The notes: a model not told the origin generated them from the sequence alone. DNA of 51,511 nt from an uncultured Chromatiaceae bacterium (GCA_937978655.1 CALJUX010000059.1:1-51511), one strand, 5' to 3'. Counted from the stretch's first letter, positions 26,224-35,404 are shown. A program made the numbers and translations.

Positions 26224-28632
26224 ATGGTTCAGCCAAAGGATCAGCATGATAGCGCTGGCAGCCTGTCGTTGTCGCAGGCCGACAGTGACCGGATCAGCCA
26301 GTTGCAAGCTGAAGTGAATCTACTTCGTGCGCTGAACCGCCTCGCGCTTGAGCTGCATCAAATCACGGCGGAGACTCAGGTTTATCAGCAAGTTGCCGCT
26401 GCTGTCAGTCAGTCGCTGGGCTTTGCCGACTGTAGTTTGTTTGTGTTGTCTGGCGATGGCAGTACATTGCTGCGACGCGCGGCGTCGGGCGCGCGGGCGG
26501 ATGACGATGCCGTACCGACTCTTGACCTGAAGCGTAGTCAGAGTCTGGTCGCTGCTGCTGCCCGGCTGCACCAGGCCGTTTATGTGCCAGACACGCGCCT
26601 TGATGCGCGGTATTTGCCAGGTTCAGTCCGGTATGCCTGTGAACTGGCTGTACCGGTTATTGCAGACGGCCAGTTGCTGGCAGTGTTGGATTGTGAACAT
26701 CCCAGTGTGGATTTTTTTGCCGACGCCATGCCACTGCTCAGCCAGGTCGCCGAGGTGCTGGCGCGCAAACTGCAGCAGTTGCAGGACTTGTCGCGGATCC
26801 AGCAATCGGTGCAACAGCTGGAATATGCCAGCCGGTTGCAAAAAGTGTTGTTTAACATTGCCTCACTACATTATGACGGTGACCAGCCGACCCGGTTTTA
26901 CCAGCAGTTACATCAGAATGTAAATTCGCTGATTTACGCCGAAAACTTCTACATCGCTTTGTATGACGCAGAACAGGAAGTGTTACATTTCCCGTATCAC
27001 GCGGATAGTCATGATCAGATCCGCCCTGATCAGTTTTACCCAAAAGAAATTCTCAATCACAGCCTGACCGGCTATGTCTTTCGCACCGATCAGCCACTCC
27101 TGGCTGACAAAGCCAGACTGGCGCAGCTCGACAGTGAGCATATTGTGCGTGCTTACGGTGAACCGCCTGAGTATTGGCTGGGCGTGCCGTTTAAGTCAGA
27201 CGACAATATACAGGGTGTGGTGGTGGTACAAAGTTATGATGCCGGGCGACATTATCAGCAGACTGATCTCGATTTGCTGTTATTTGTCAGCCAGCATATC
27301 TGCAGCGCGCTGGAGCGGGCTTTTGTCCAGCAACGGTTGTTGCATCAGGCATTACACGATGCGTTAACCCAGCTGCCAAACCGGCTGCTGTTTTTGGATC
27401 GGGTACGCCAGGCTTTTAAGCGCCGCCGGCGTTATCCGGATCATGTGGTGGCAGTGGCTTATCTGGATCTGGACCGGTTTAAAATGGTCAACGATACGCT
27501 GGGACATCAGGTGGGTGATGAATTCCTGGTGGCGGTGGCGCAAATGCTCAAGCGTTGTCTGCGGCAAAACGACACGCTGGCACGGCTCGGCGGGGATGAA
27601 TTTGCCATCTTACTCGACGATGTCCACACCGACGCAGATGTGGCTGAAGTGTTGCAACGCATCGGTCAGCAGCTCAGTTTGCCGGTGGTGCTGAAACAGC
27701 ACAAACTGCAGACTTCGGTCAGTATCGGCGTGGCGCTGGCCAATATTCATACTGACATTGACGACACCGACGAGCTGATCCGCCGTGCCGATATTGCGAT
27801 GTATCAGGCAAAACAGGATGGCCGGGGGGTTTACCGCTTTTTCTCCGATGAAATGGATCAGCGGGCTGTGCAGCACTATCAGCTGGAAATGGAGATCCAG
27901 ACCGCGCTGCAACAACAACAGTTCGAGCTGCATTATCAGCCGGTGGTTGATCTGGCCAGCGACAGCACTGTGGGCTTCGAAGCGCTGATCCGCTGGCAGC
28001 ATCCGGTGCGTGGTTTTGTACCGCCCAATGATTTTATCCCGCTGGCCGAAGAGTTAGGTTTGTTGGGAGCGATTGATTTGTATGTGGTGCAGCAGGCCGT
28101 GGCGCAAATCAGCATCTGGTGGCAAAACTACGCCATGCCGTTTTACATCAGCGTGAATATCTCCGGCCGCAGTTTTTCGGTGCCGGACTTCGCCGATGCC
28201 GTATTGCAGCAGCTGGCCGAATGTCAGGTCCCGGCGCATTACCTGGCCATTGAAATCACCGAGCGGGCGCTGATTGATAAAATTGAACAGGCGAAAACCA
28301 CTATCGCGCGCCTGCGTGCTGCCGGGATCCGGGTGTTTCTGGATGACTTTGGCACCGGCTATTCCAGCCTGAGTTATCTGCATGAGTTCCAGCTGGATGT
28401 GCTGAAAATCGACCGCAGTTTTATTGCCGGGATCCGGCCGCGCATTCAGGAGAATGCCGTCGTCAACACTATTATTACGCTGGCGAAAACCTTGAAGTTA
28501 ACCGTGATCGCCGAGGGGATTGAAAATAGCCTGCAACGCAAAATTCTGGCGGATTTAGGCTGCGACAGTGGTCAGGGCTATTGGTTTGCCGCGGCACTGC
28601 CACCGCGCCAGGCGGTGGAGTGGCTGCGCTAG
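26224..28632 (+). CDS. GAF-GAF-GGDEF-EAL cyclic-di-GMP regulator
   Basis: This 802-residue cytosolic protein has a short coiled N-terminus, a GAF domain (about 40-190), a second GAF domain (about 200-365), GGDEF (about 370-535) and EAL (about 545-800). The diguanylate cyclase motif GGDEF is intact at 456-460, with an inhibitory-site RQND at 447-450. The phosphodiesterase part keeps EAL at 586-588, DDFGTGYSSLSYL, KIDRSF and AEGIE. Both activities could be real and switched by ligands of the GAF domains. It is monocistronic, with the next gene convergent. Confidence 0.95.
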   Translation: MVQPKDQHDSAGSLSLSQADSDRISQLQAEVNLLRALNRLALELHQITAETQVYQQVAAAVSQSLGFADCSLFVLSGDGSTLLRRAASGARADDDAVPTLDLKRSQSLVAAAARLHQAVYVPDTRLDARYLPGSVRYACELAVPVIADGQLLAVLDCEHPSVDFFADAMPLLSQVAEVLARKLQQLQDLSRIQQSVQQLEYASRLQKVLFNIASLHYDGDQPTRFYQQLHQNVNSLIYAENFYIALYDAEQEVLHFPYHADSHDQIRPDQFYPKEILNHSLTGYVFRTDQPLLADKARLAQLDSEHIVRAYGEPPEYWLGVPFKSDDNIQGVVVVQSYDAGRHYQQTDLDLLLFVSQHICSALERAFVQQRLLHQALHDALTQLPNRLLFLDRVRQAFKRRRRYPDHVVAVAYLDLDRFKMVNDTLGHQVGDEFLVAVAQMLKRCLRQNDTLARLGGDEFAILLDDVHTDADVAEVLQRIGQQLSLPVVLKQHKLQTSVSIGVALANIHTDIDDTDELIRRADIAMYQAKQDGRGVYRFFSDEMDQRAVQHYQLEMEIQTALQQQQFELHYQPVVDLASDSTVGFEALIRWQHPVRGFVPPNDFIPLAEELGLLGAIDLYVVQQAVAQISIWWQNYAMPFYISVNISGRSFSVPDFADAVLQQLAECQVPAHYLAIEITERALIDKIEQAKTTIARLRAAGIRVFLDDFGTGYSSLSYLHEFQLDVLKIDRSFIAGIRPRIQENAVVNTIITLAKTLKLTVIAEGIENSLQRKILADLGCDSGQGYWFAAALPPRQAVEWLR

Positions 28633-28646
28633 TTCGGTCAAAAAGA

Positions 28647-29471
28647 CTATTTCAGCGTGATCTGTGTCGCGCTGATGTCGATTTTGCCCTCTTTAAACAA
28701 AGCGCCAATGGCTTGTTTGTAGACTTTTTTACTGACGCCAAACAACGCCGAAATTGCTTCCGGTGAGCTTTTATCCGACAGCATCAGCACGCCGTCATTG
28801 GCCTCGAGTTTTTGCAGGATCTGCGCCGTGAGGTCGAGGGTTTTGCCATAGCCGGGTTTATCCAGCAACAAATCGATTTTGTCGTCGCTGCGCAGTTTAT
28901 TGACATAGGCTTTGCACTGATAACCGCGGCGTAATTGCTTAAACACCTGGTCTTTATACAGCAGCCCCCAGTGTTCATTATTGACGACAACTTTAAAACC
29001 TAAATCGGTCGGTTCGGCCACGACAATTGACACTTCATCCCCGGCTTTTAGCTGTGGTGTGGATTTACCGATAAATTTGTCCAGTTTGCTCGATGCGACG
29101 ATGCGGTTACTTTTATCGACAAAACAATACACCAGATAGCTGTAGTCCTGTTGCATGGGTACCGCCTGCTCAGCAAATGGTACCAGCAAGTCTTTTTTCA
29201 GCCCCCAGTTTAAAAAGGCACCGACTTTGGTCACCGCGACTACGCGCATTTGCGCCACTTCACCCACTTTAATCAGCGGGCGCTCGGTGGTCGCAATCAG
29301 CTGATCTTCGGAGTCGAGGTACAAAAATACATCAACACTGCTGCCAATATCGGCAGTCGCCGGGACATAACGCTTTGGCAACAAGATGTCGCCCCATTCT
29401 TTGCCATCCAGATAGACGCCAAAATCAACACGCCTTTTGATGACCAGACGATTTGTTTTTCCGAGAAACAT
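28647..29471 (-). CDS. CvfB-family S1-like RNA-binding protein
   Basis: This 274-residue protein has several S1-like OB domains in tandem: GVYLDGKEWGDILLPKRYVP, then MRVVAVTKVGAFLNWGLKKDLLVP, and VSIVVAEPTDLGFKVVVNNEHWGLLY. A C-terminal winged-helix domain (SPEAISALFGVSKKVYKQAIGALFKEGKI) follows. This is the architecture of CvfB/YitL proteins, which bind RNA; the S. aureus member affects virulence gene expression. The role in Gram-negatives is unclear. The ATG shares a base with the yaeQ stop, so the two are translated as a pair. Confidence 0.9.
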   Translation of the reverse strand: MFLGKTNRLVIKRRVDFGVYLDGKEWGDILLPKRYVPATADIGSSVDVFLYLDSEDQLIATTERPLIKVGEVAQMRVVAVTKVGAFLNWGLKKDLLVPFAEQAVPMQQDYSYLVYCFVDKSNRIVASSKLDKFIGKSTPQLKAGDEVSIVVAEPTDLGFKVVVNNEHWGLLYKDQVFKQLRRGYQCKAYVNKLRSDDKIDLLLDKPGYGKTLDLTAQILQKLEANDGVLMLSDKSSPEAISALFGVSKKVYKQAIGALFKEGKIDISATQITLK

Positions 29472-30040
29472 TAGGACTCCAGTTGAAACAAGGGGGGATT
29501 GCTCTGCTGCAGCAGGCGTGGATTGATTACGACAGAATGATTTGAGTCAGCAAACCAGAGCTGGCCTTCCTGAATGGTACATTGTAGTTGCATGGTGCGC
29601 TGACACAAGTTGGCAAGTGCCTGTGATTCCGCCGCGTCTATGGCGACGACCGTCAGATTCGACAGCTCACGGGCAGTTTTTTGCGCGTCTTTCCACCATT
29701 TATCCACGACAGTGCCACCATAAGCCAGCACCATGCCTTGTTGCGCCCGGTGAGCGGCGCGGCGTAATAATTTATCTTCCGGCAGGCCCAGTTCAATCCA
29801 CAGCTCGATATTGCCACCGTAATCGTGTTGCCACAGATCCGGCTCGGCATCTTCTGAGATGCCTTTGCCAAACACCAGTCGCTCATGGGCGCACAGCGTA
29901 AATGCGACCAGCCGCAGCATCATCCGTTCGATGGTTTCAGAAGGGTGCTGCGCCAGTGTCAGGCTGTGGGTCTGATAATAATGCCGCGTCATATCGGCAA
30001 CTGCCAGTTCGGCTTTGTAGATGGTGGCTTTGAGCGCCAT
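29471..30040 (-). CDS. yaeQ: YaeQ family protein
   Basis: This 189-residue protein begins MALKATIYKAELAVADMTRHYY. It contains ETIERMMLRLVAFTLCAHERLVFGKGISEDAEPDLWQHDYGG and IELWIELGLPEDKLLRRAAHRA, the core of the YaeQ family, which has a nuclease-like (PD-(D/E)XK) fold. E. coli YaeQ suppresses loss of the RfaH antiterminator when overexpressed, but its activity is not known. It overlaps the CvfB-like gene by one base. Confidence 0.93.
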   Translation of the reverse strand: MALKATIYKAELAVADMTRHYYQTHSLTLAQHPSETIERMMLRLVAFTLCAHERLVFGKGISEDAEPDLWQHDYGGNIELWIELGLPEDKLLRRAAHRAQQGMVLAYGGTVVDKWWKDAQKTARELSNLTVVAIDAAESQALANLCQRTMQLQCTIQEGQLWFADSNHSVVINPRLLQQSNPPLFQLES

Positions 30041-30099
30041 GAGTCATACCAGAGAAAAAACGGGGCGCCAGTGTAACGGTTTTTTCGCTGCTTCGCGAC

Positions 30100-30297
30100 T
30101 TATGCGCGTACAAAGCCGGCTTTTTCCAGCTGTTGCCGCCGAGACCAGATTTTTTCGTGCACTATATAGCCCACAGTGTTTACCGCCGGCTCCACCACGG
30201 CCAGCAGACCGCCGATCATCACGTCACCGGTCAGCATATAAGCGACACTAAAAGCGATGCTGAAATGCATCAACATAAAACTGAGCGTTTTTACCAT
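30100..30297 (-). CDS. DUF2061 small membrane protein
   Basis: This 65-residue protein reads MVKTLSFMLMHFSIAFSVAYMLTGDVMIGGLLAVVEPAVNTVGYIVHEKIW, with two hydrophobic helices and a basic tail. The pattern (H-F at the start of helix one, E-P-x-x-N-T in the second, H-E-K-x-W) is that of DUF2061. The function is unknown. It stands alone between yaeQ and the yejM terminator. Confidence 0.88.
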   Translation of the reverse strand: MVKTLSFMLMHFSIAFSVAYMLTGDVMIGGLLAVVEPAVNTVGYIVHEKIWSRRQQLEKAGFVRA

Positions 30298-30391
30298 AGC
30301 TGGCTCCTGACACAGTGGCAGCGTTTATCTGTTGCCAGCATAAGCCGGCACGACATCATGGTAAAATGAATAAAAAAGTCAGTTGTGTTCG

Positions 30392-30423
30392 AATAAAACG
30401 ATGAGCGGCAGTGGGCTGCCGCT
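30392..30423 (-). terminator. terminator after yejM
   Basis: On the minus strand an 8-bp perfect stem (AGCGGCAG/CTGCCGCT with a CCCA loop) begins three bases after the yejM stop. It is followed by CATCGTTTTATTC, a short T-rich run. Confidence 0.65.
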
Positions 30424-30426
30424 GTT

Positions 30427-31947
30427 TCAGCGTGAGGATGCTGGCAGTGTCAGACGATTCAGCGCATCGGTCAGCAGCGGTAAATCCGGTTTTTGCTCCA
30501 GTGCGACAAAGGTGCCGGCTGACCAGACACTATATTGACCGTCTTCTTTGACCAACAACATTTTGTCTTTGCGAAAGGCGTACAGTTCGTTGCCAATCAC
30601 ATTGAGCTTGGCCTGATGGGTTGCGGCCAGCCAGTTCTCACCAAGCCAGGGGTGTTGGTTAAAACAACCGGCATAGCTCAGCACGGTCGGCAGCAGGTCC
30701 AGATGTTGGCTGACCTGAGTAAAACGTTGTCGCCGCAGCTCCGGCCAGTGATACCAGACTTCTGCCGGGCCAAGTGCAAAACGCTCGCCGTGGCCACTGA
30801 TGTTAATCACCAGCAACTGCTGGTCCGCTGGCCGTTGTTTCAGCTGACTGGTCAGTTGCGTGGCATCGCGGCGCAAATGCAGCCGAACTGCCGCCGCAGC
30901 ACTATGTTGGGTGCCGAGCCAGGGGAATTGCTGCAGCCAGGTTGGATCTGCGTCAATTTGCAGGTAACCGGCAGGCAATTGTTGCCACCAGAGCGGTGCT
31001 ACCGCTGCGGCCGCCGGCGCCAGCTGGCCGTGCAACAGGTTGTTGACTGCAAGCACCGGATCCCGCGGGGCCAAATGTTGTGGCAAGGTTTTAAAGTTCT
31101 GCAGTTGCAGCAATTGACGTTGTTCTTCATCGATGCTGTCCACCAGCCAGATGTCCAGTGGCGCGGCCTGCGGTGCTGCGCTGCAGGACAGTTGCACCGG
31201 TTGTGGTGTGCTCAGCGCCTGCTGTAACCAGCTTTGCTGGCTGTGTGCGGTGTTCGAATGGCTGATGAGCTGATAACGGTTCAGCACAGTGCGGGCCGTG
31301 GCCGGATAACTCAAAGGCAGGGTGTTATCTTGCCGGGTGATACTGCTGACTTCGGTCGCATCGCCCCAAATGTGCAGCAGATGGCTGCAGGTAAAGCTGC
31401 CGAGCAGGATGATTAACGCCGGGGCGCCAATGCCGGAGTGCTTCAGCCGTTCAATTTTTTTCCAGCAAAAATTACTCAGCACCAATTCGATGGCCAGCAA
31501 AATGGCGCCGACTGACGCGGTGATCAGAATGAAGTTTCGCAAGTTGGTGACGACTTGCTGACGCAGCAAGTCGACGGTCTGCTCAAAAGAAGCGCTGCCG
31601 GCATGATAACCAAGGCTGTGATAAACATAAGCGTCAAAAATCAGCGCGACCAGGCCGCAGCTTGCCAACAAAGCGGCGACGCCACGTACATGGCGCTGCG
31701 ATGGGAACACCAGACTGACCGGGAAAATAGTGACGATAAAAAACAACAGGCAGATAAACGCAGTATGGCCAAGCCAGTTCAGCCCAAGGTAGAGCCAGCC
31801 GATTGCATCCGGTGGCAATGGGTCGGCCAGAAAAAAGCTCAGGCTGACGGGTAACGCCAGCAGCACGTTAAAAAAGGTAAACCAGTGGCCCCAGCGTAGT
31901 AGCCGGTTCACCTTATTGACGAGCGAGAGGTCTTGCTCAAGGACCAT
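30427..31947 (-). CDS. yejM: YejM/PbgA-like inner-membrane protein with reduced sulfatase-like domain
   Basis: This 506-residue protein has five membrane segments in its first 190 residues (DUF3413), including RWGHWFTFFNVLLALPVSL and FPVSLVFPSQRHVRG. A linker follows with HIWGDATEVSSITRQDNTLPLSYPATARTVL, very like E. coli YejM (PbgA). PbgA senses periplasmic LPS and controls LpxC turnover through LapB. The periplasmic domain is shorter than the E. coli one (total 586), and most sulfatase-fold landmarks are gone, though ISGHGERF, HLDLLPTVLSYAG and KEDGQYSVW remain. It follows yejL by 3 bp. Confidence 0.88.
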   Translation of the reverse strand: MVLEQDLSLVNKVNRLLRWGHWFTFFNVLLALPVSLSFFLADPLPPDAIGWLYLGLNWLGHTAFICLLFFIVTIFPVSLVFPSQRHVRGVAALLASCGLVALIFDAYVYHSLGYHAGSASFEQTVDLLRQQVVTNLRNFILITASVGAILLAIELVLSNFCWKKIERLKHSGIGAPALIILLGSFTCSHLLHIWGDATEVSSITRQDNTLPLSYPATARTVLNRYQLISHSNTAHSQQSWLQQALSTPQPVQLSCSAAPQAAPLDIWLVDSIDEEQRQLLQLQNFKTLPQHLAPRDPVLAVNNLLHGQLAPAAAAVAPLWWQQLPAGYLQIDADPTWLQQFPWLGTQHSAAAAVRLHLRRDATQLTSQLKQRPADQQLLVINISGHGERFALGPAEVWYHWPELRRQRFTQVSQHLDLLPTVLSYAGCFNQHPWLGENWLAATHQAKLNVIGNELYAFRKDKMLLVKEDGQYSVWSAGTFVALEQKPDLPLLTDALNRLTLPASSR

Positions 31948-31950
31948 AAA

Positions 31951-32175
31951 TCAGTGCGACTTTCCGCTGACGGAATCGACCAGCACCTGTGCAAAGGATT
32001 TTGCCACGTCTTTTTGCTGCGCGACCGGGACATGGGTCTGAATAATATGGCTGATGGTGTTGCCAAGACACATCAGACTCAGCTCGGTATTGGCGTCCTG
32101 CTGACGCAGCGTGTCGAGCAGCTGGTTCATGATGGTTTCAATCTGGGCGGTGCTGTACTTGGACTGGATCGGCAT
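31951..32175 (-). CDS. yejL: YejL (DUF1414) family protein
   Basis: This 74-residue protein begins MPIQSKYSTAQIETIMNQLLDTLRQQ and continues with LSLMCLGNTISHIIQTHVP, the DUF1414 signature. It is helical and cytosolic, and its function is unknown. It is coupled to yejM and divergent from yejK, the same three-gene layout as in E. coli. Confidence 0.93.
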   Translation of the reverse strand: MPIQSKYSTAQIETIMNQLLDTLRQQDANTELSLMCLGNTISHIIQTHVPVAQQKDVAKSFAQVLVDSVSGKSH

Positions 32176-32183
32176 GAATTACT

Positions 32184-32213
32184 CTGAAATGAAGGCTGCA
32201 AAACAGGTAGAAT
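32184..32213 (+). promoter_or_regulatory. candidate yejK promoter
   Basis: CTGAAA (32184-32189) and TAGAAT (32208-32213, 5/6 match to the -10 consensus) are 18 bp apart in the yejL-yejK divergent gap. They lie about 31 bp before the yejK ATG. Confidence 0.35.
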
Positions 32214-32244
32214 GGTAACAGAATTCGGTTAAACAGGAAAATTT

Positions 32245-33282
32245 ATGTCTGTGGATGTTCATGCACTGGCGATTAACTTTATTGAAGCCAGTGAGTCCGG
32301 GCAGCTGACCGCCCATTTCCGCCAGGACTTGTTAGCCATCACGCCACACGTGGCGGGGCTGCTGGAACAGTTGCATCTGGCCTATAACGGCAAACCGGCG
32401 AAAGGTTATGCCAGTTTCAGCAGCGACAAAGTTGAACAGTTGCTGGAGCCACTCGGACAGTGGCAGCACGGCGAAAAGTCCTTTTTAAGTCTGACTGAGC
32501 ATGCCACTGCCGCGTTGGTGGTGGAACTGACCAAACATCAAATTCCGGAAACCGGTTATCTGATGTTGTGTCACTATCGATATCTGGCCAATGAGTATCT
32601 GTTTGTGGCTTTGCTTGGCAGTAAAGAACATTTCAGCCTGACTGCGGATTTACAGCTGGCCAGCAGCAAACACCTGGATATCGCCCGGATGCAGCTGGCG
32701 GCCCGCATTGATTTAACGGAGCTGGCCAGCGCACCGGAGCAGGGCAAGTATATTTCTTTTATCCGTGGTCGTGCCGGGCGTAAAGTTGCGGATTTTTTCC
32801 TCGACTTTTTAGGCGCCGCAGAAGGCGTCGACCCCAAAGCCAGCAGCAAAGTGGTGCTGGCTTCAGTGGAAGAGTACTTAAGTGCATCCGACTATGACGC
32901 CGGCGAAAAACATGATGTGCGTAAGCAGGTGTATCAATACTGTGAAGAACGCGCCAAACAAGGCCAGGACGTGCGGCTGGATGAATTGTCCGCCACCGTC
33001 GACAGCTCGGATGACAATGCCTTTATCCGCTATTGCCAGGAGCAGGACATTGCGGTAGCTGAAGAGTTTCCGGTTGATGTCAAGGAGCTGAAAACGCTGG
33101 TGAAATTCTCCGGTGCTGGTGCTGGCCTCAGCCTCAGCTTTGAGCAAAAGTTGCTCGGCGAGCGGGTGCAGTATGATGCAGAGCGCGATGTGCTGATCAT
33201 TAAAGGCACACCGCCGAATCTGCGCGACCAGTTACAGAAATTTATCCGCGGTTATTCCAGTTTCGACAAAAAAGCCGAATAA
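32245..33282 (+). CDS. yejK: YejK, nucleoid-associated protein (NdpA)
   Basis: This 345-residue protein has an N-terminal half with HFRQDLLAITPHVAGLLEQLHLAYNGKPAKGYASF. The central signatures are YLANEYLFVALLGSKEHFS, KYISFIRGRAGRKVADFFLDFLGAAEG and RKQVYQYCEERA. YejK/NdpA is an abundant nucleoid-associated protein that binds DNA and interacts with topoisomerases in E. coli. The length matches (335 in E. coli). AGGAAAATTT precedes the ATG. Confidence 0.96.
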   Translation: MSVDVHALAINFIEASESGQLTAHFRQDLLAITPHVAGLLEQLHLAYNGKPAKGYASFSSDKVEQLLEPLGQWQHGEKSFLSLTEHATAALVVELTKHQIPETGYLMLCHYRYLANEYLFVALLGSKEHFSLTADLQLASSKHLDIARMQLAARIDLTELASAPEQGKYISFIRGRAGRKVADFFLDFLGAAEGVDPKASSKVVLASVEEYLSASDYDAGEKHDVRKQVYQYCEERAKQGQDVRLDELSATVDSSDDNAFIRYCQEQDIAVAEEFPVDVKELKTLVKFSGAGAGLSLSFEQKLLGERVQYDAERDVLIIKGTPPNLRDQLQKFIRGYSSFDKKAE

Positions 33283-33311
33283 ACCACAGCACCGCCAGAT
33301 TGAAGCAGCGT

Positions 33312-33578
33312 TTAATCAGCGCTGCTGTCACTGTCGCTGCCACTGTGTCCAGGCGCATCTGCGCCGGATTTAGTGGCAGGGGTATCAGTCTGGTTTCTCT
33401 CACCAGCGTTTACCACCACCGGGCTGGTTTGTACTGCCGCGGCGGTTTGGGCAGGCGCTGCCGGACGGCTCAGTGTGGTTTTGCGTTTGAGCTGTTGTGT
33501 ACTGTTGCGTTTGAGCAGCCATAAATTGCCAATCAGTAAGGCAACCACCAGCACCACCATCAGCCATAAATCAGACAT
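33312..33578 (-). CDS. DUF2897-like small membrane protein with disordered tail
   Basis: This 88-residue protein begins MSDLWLMVVLVVALLIGNLWLLKRN: one membrane helix followed by a basic anchor. A long Ala/Pro/Ser/Asp-rich tail without predicted order follows. The helix part fits the DUF2897 family, though its tail is longer than usual, so the assignment is tentative. The ATG at 33578 has GGAG six bases upstream and overlaps the M15 peptidase stop by 8 bp. Longer readings to 33647 lack such support. Confidence 0.6.
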   Translation of the reverse strand: MSDLWLMVVLVVALLIGNLWLLKRNSTQQLKRKTTLSRPAAPAQTAAAVQTSPVVVNAGERNQTDTPATKSGADAPGHSGSDSDSSAD

Positions 33579-34278
33579 TTTCTTCTCCATCGATATTGCA
33601 GATATAACGTTGATACAGCGCAGGTAACATGGCGCCAATGGCCTCACGTGCGCTTAAATCACTGTGTAAAATGACCTGTTCCAGCACCGGCAGACTGAGT
33701 TGTTGCAGATACTTGCCGGCCAGTGGCCGGTAACTTAAATGCCAGGGTTCAACCGCCACACCGCCGCGAAAGCTGCGATAAGGCCGGAAAAAGCCAAAGC
33801 GGAAGGCGTGCCGGCTTAACCAGTCTGACAGGCAAGCAAAAGGGCCGTCTGGCGCATATTCAGCCGGAGTCAACTGTAACACATAGTCAGTAGGCACCGC
33901 CGCCTGGTCCCACACATCCAGATCTGTGCCCCAGTGATGACGACTGGCGCCCGGTAATGCCGAATACAGCAGCACGGCGTGGATTTGGTCAGCAAGCGGC
34001 AGTGTGTGCAGCGCCACCAATTGACCGGCGCTGTCCAGCACAGGGCGCTGGCCACTCAGTTTGGCCTGCACTATCGCCTGCTGGCGGGCAAAGTCACGCC
34101 AGCCGGACGCGATACGCAGCACAATGCCCTCCGTCGCCGCCGCCTGTTGCATCGCCAGATAAGCCGCAGCAACCACCGGCTGTAACCACCGGCCCGGCTC
34201 GACTTCCTGTAAAGGCGGGGCGTCGAGGCCGGTCAGTTGTGCTGCGGTTAATTCGCTGATTAAGTCAGCAGATGCCAC
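33571..34278 (-). CDS. M15-family D-alanyl-D-alanine carboxypeptidase-like protein
   Basis: This 235-residue protein has VLRIASGWRDFARQQAIV, SRHHWGTDLDVW and AVEPWHLSYRP. His and Asp in HWGTDLDV and His in EPWH are the zinc ligands of M15B peptidases (VanY/DacY type), with the Glu as catalytic base. These cleave peptidoglycan stem peptides. No signal peptide or membrane anchor is visible, which is unusual for a cell-wall hydrolase; the substrate may be a cytosolic muropeptide. It overlaps dapE by 19 bp and is followed by the DUF2897-like gene. Confidence 0.87.
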   Translation of the reverse strand: MASADLISELTAAQLTGLDAPPLQEVEPGRWLQPVVAAAYLAMQQAAATEGIVLRIASGWRDFARQQAIVQAKLSGQRPVLDSAGQLVALHTLPLADQIHAVLLYSALPGASRHHWGTDLDVWDQAAVPTDYVLQLTPAEYAPDGPFACLSDWLSRHAFRFGFFRPYRSFRGGVAVEPWHLSYRPLAGKYLQQLSLPVLEQVILHSDLSAREAIGAMLPALYQRYICNIDGEENV

Positions 34279-35396
34279 AGAATAGCCTCGTACATCTCGG
34301 TCAGCAGTTCCAGATCGGCGACCCGCACATGCTCGTTGATTTTATGGATGGTGCCGTTACAGGGGCCGAGTTCCACCACCTGGGCGCCGGTGGGGGCAAT
34401 AAAACGGCCGTCTGAAGTGCCTCCTGTTGTTTCCAGCGAGGTTTCAAAACCTTGCACCTGGCGCACCGCTTTGACTGCGGCTTCCACCAGCGGGCCACGA
34501 TCGGTCAGAAACGGCAGGCCGTTAAGAACCCATTCGATGTCGTATTGCAGCTGGTGCTGATCCAATAATGCCAGTACCCGCTGTTGCAGCTGTTCTGCGC
34601 TCACTTCGGTGCTGTAACGGAAGTTAAAGGTCAGGCTCAGTTCACCCGGCACCACGTTGGTCGCGCCGGTTCCGGCATGAATATTGGAAATTTGAAAACT
34701 GGTGGCCGGAAAAAACGCGTTGCCATTATCCCAGACTTCGGTACTGAGCGCTGCGAGTGCAGGTGCCGCTTTGTGAATAGGATTGTCGACCAGATGCGGG
34801 TAGGCCACATGACCCTGCACCCCTTTCACTTTTAAATAACCGGTCAGACTGCCGCGCCGGCCATTTTTAATCACATCGCCGACTTGCTGCGTACTGGACG
34901 GCTCGCCGACCAGACACCAGCTGATTTTTTCCTGCCGGGCTTCCAGCGTTTCAATGACTCTTTTGGTGCCGTTGATAAATGGGCCTTCTTCATCGCTGGT
35001 AATTAAAAATGCGATATCGCCGGTGAGCGCCGGGTTTTTGCTTAAAAAGCGCTCAGTCGCGACTATCATTGCCGCCAGACTGCCTTTCATATCGGCAGTG
35101 CCACGGCCATATAACAAGCCGTCGCGGATCTCGGGCTCAAATGGCGGGCTGTGCCATTGTTCCAGCGGGCCGGTCGGCACCACATCGGTATGGCCGGCAA
35201 AACAAAACAGTGGTTTGCCCTGGCCGTGGCGCGCCCATAAATTTAATGTATCGTCAAAAAACATCGATTCGATAGCAAAGCCCAGTGCACTCAGGCGGTC
35301 GGCCATTAATTGCTGGCAACCTTCGTCCAGCGGTGTCACCGATGGGCGACGGATCAAAGCTTCGGTCAGAGCGAGAACAGCAGATTTTTCAGACAT
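34260..35396 (-). CDS. dapE: succinyl-diaminopimelate desuccinylase
   Basis: This 378-residue M20 zinc hydrolase has the metal ligand His in FCFAGHTDVVPTGP, the bridging Asp in YGRGTADMKGSLAAM, the catalytic Glu pair in TSDEEGPF and the C-terminal ligand His in GPCNGTIHKINEHV. It hydrolyses N-succinyl-LL-diaminopimelate in lysine and cell-wall precursor synthesis. It follows yffB by 8 bp, as in E. coli, and overlaps an M15 peptidase gene, so the operon links diaminopimelate supply and peptidoglycan peptide processing. Confidence 0.97.
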   Translation of the reverse strand: MSEKSAVLALTEALIRRPSVTPLDEGCQQLMADRLSALGFAIESMFFDDTLNLWARHGQGKPLFCFAGHTDVVPTGPLEQWHSPPFEPEIRDGLLYGRGTADMKGSLAAMIVATERFLSKNPALTGDIAFLITSDEEGPFINGTKRVIETLEARQEKISWCLVGEPSSTQQVGDVIKNGRRGSLTGYLKVKGVQGHVAYPHLVDNPIHKAAPALAALSTEVWDNGNAFFPATSFQISNIHAGTGATNVVPGELSLTFNFRYSTEVSAEQLQQRVLALLDQHQLQYDIEWVLNGLPFLTDRGPLVEAAVKAVRQVQGFETSLETTGGTSDGRFIAPTGAQVVELGPCNGTIHKINEHVRVADLELLTEMYEAILWHLLT

Positions 35397-35404
35397 AACA
35401 GATC

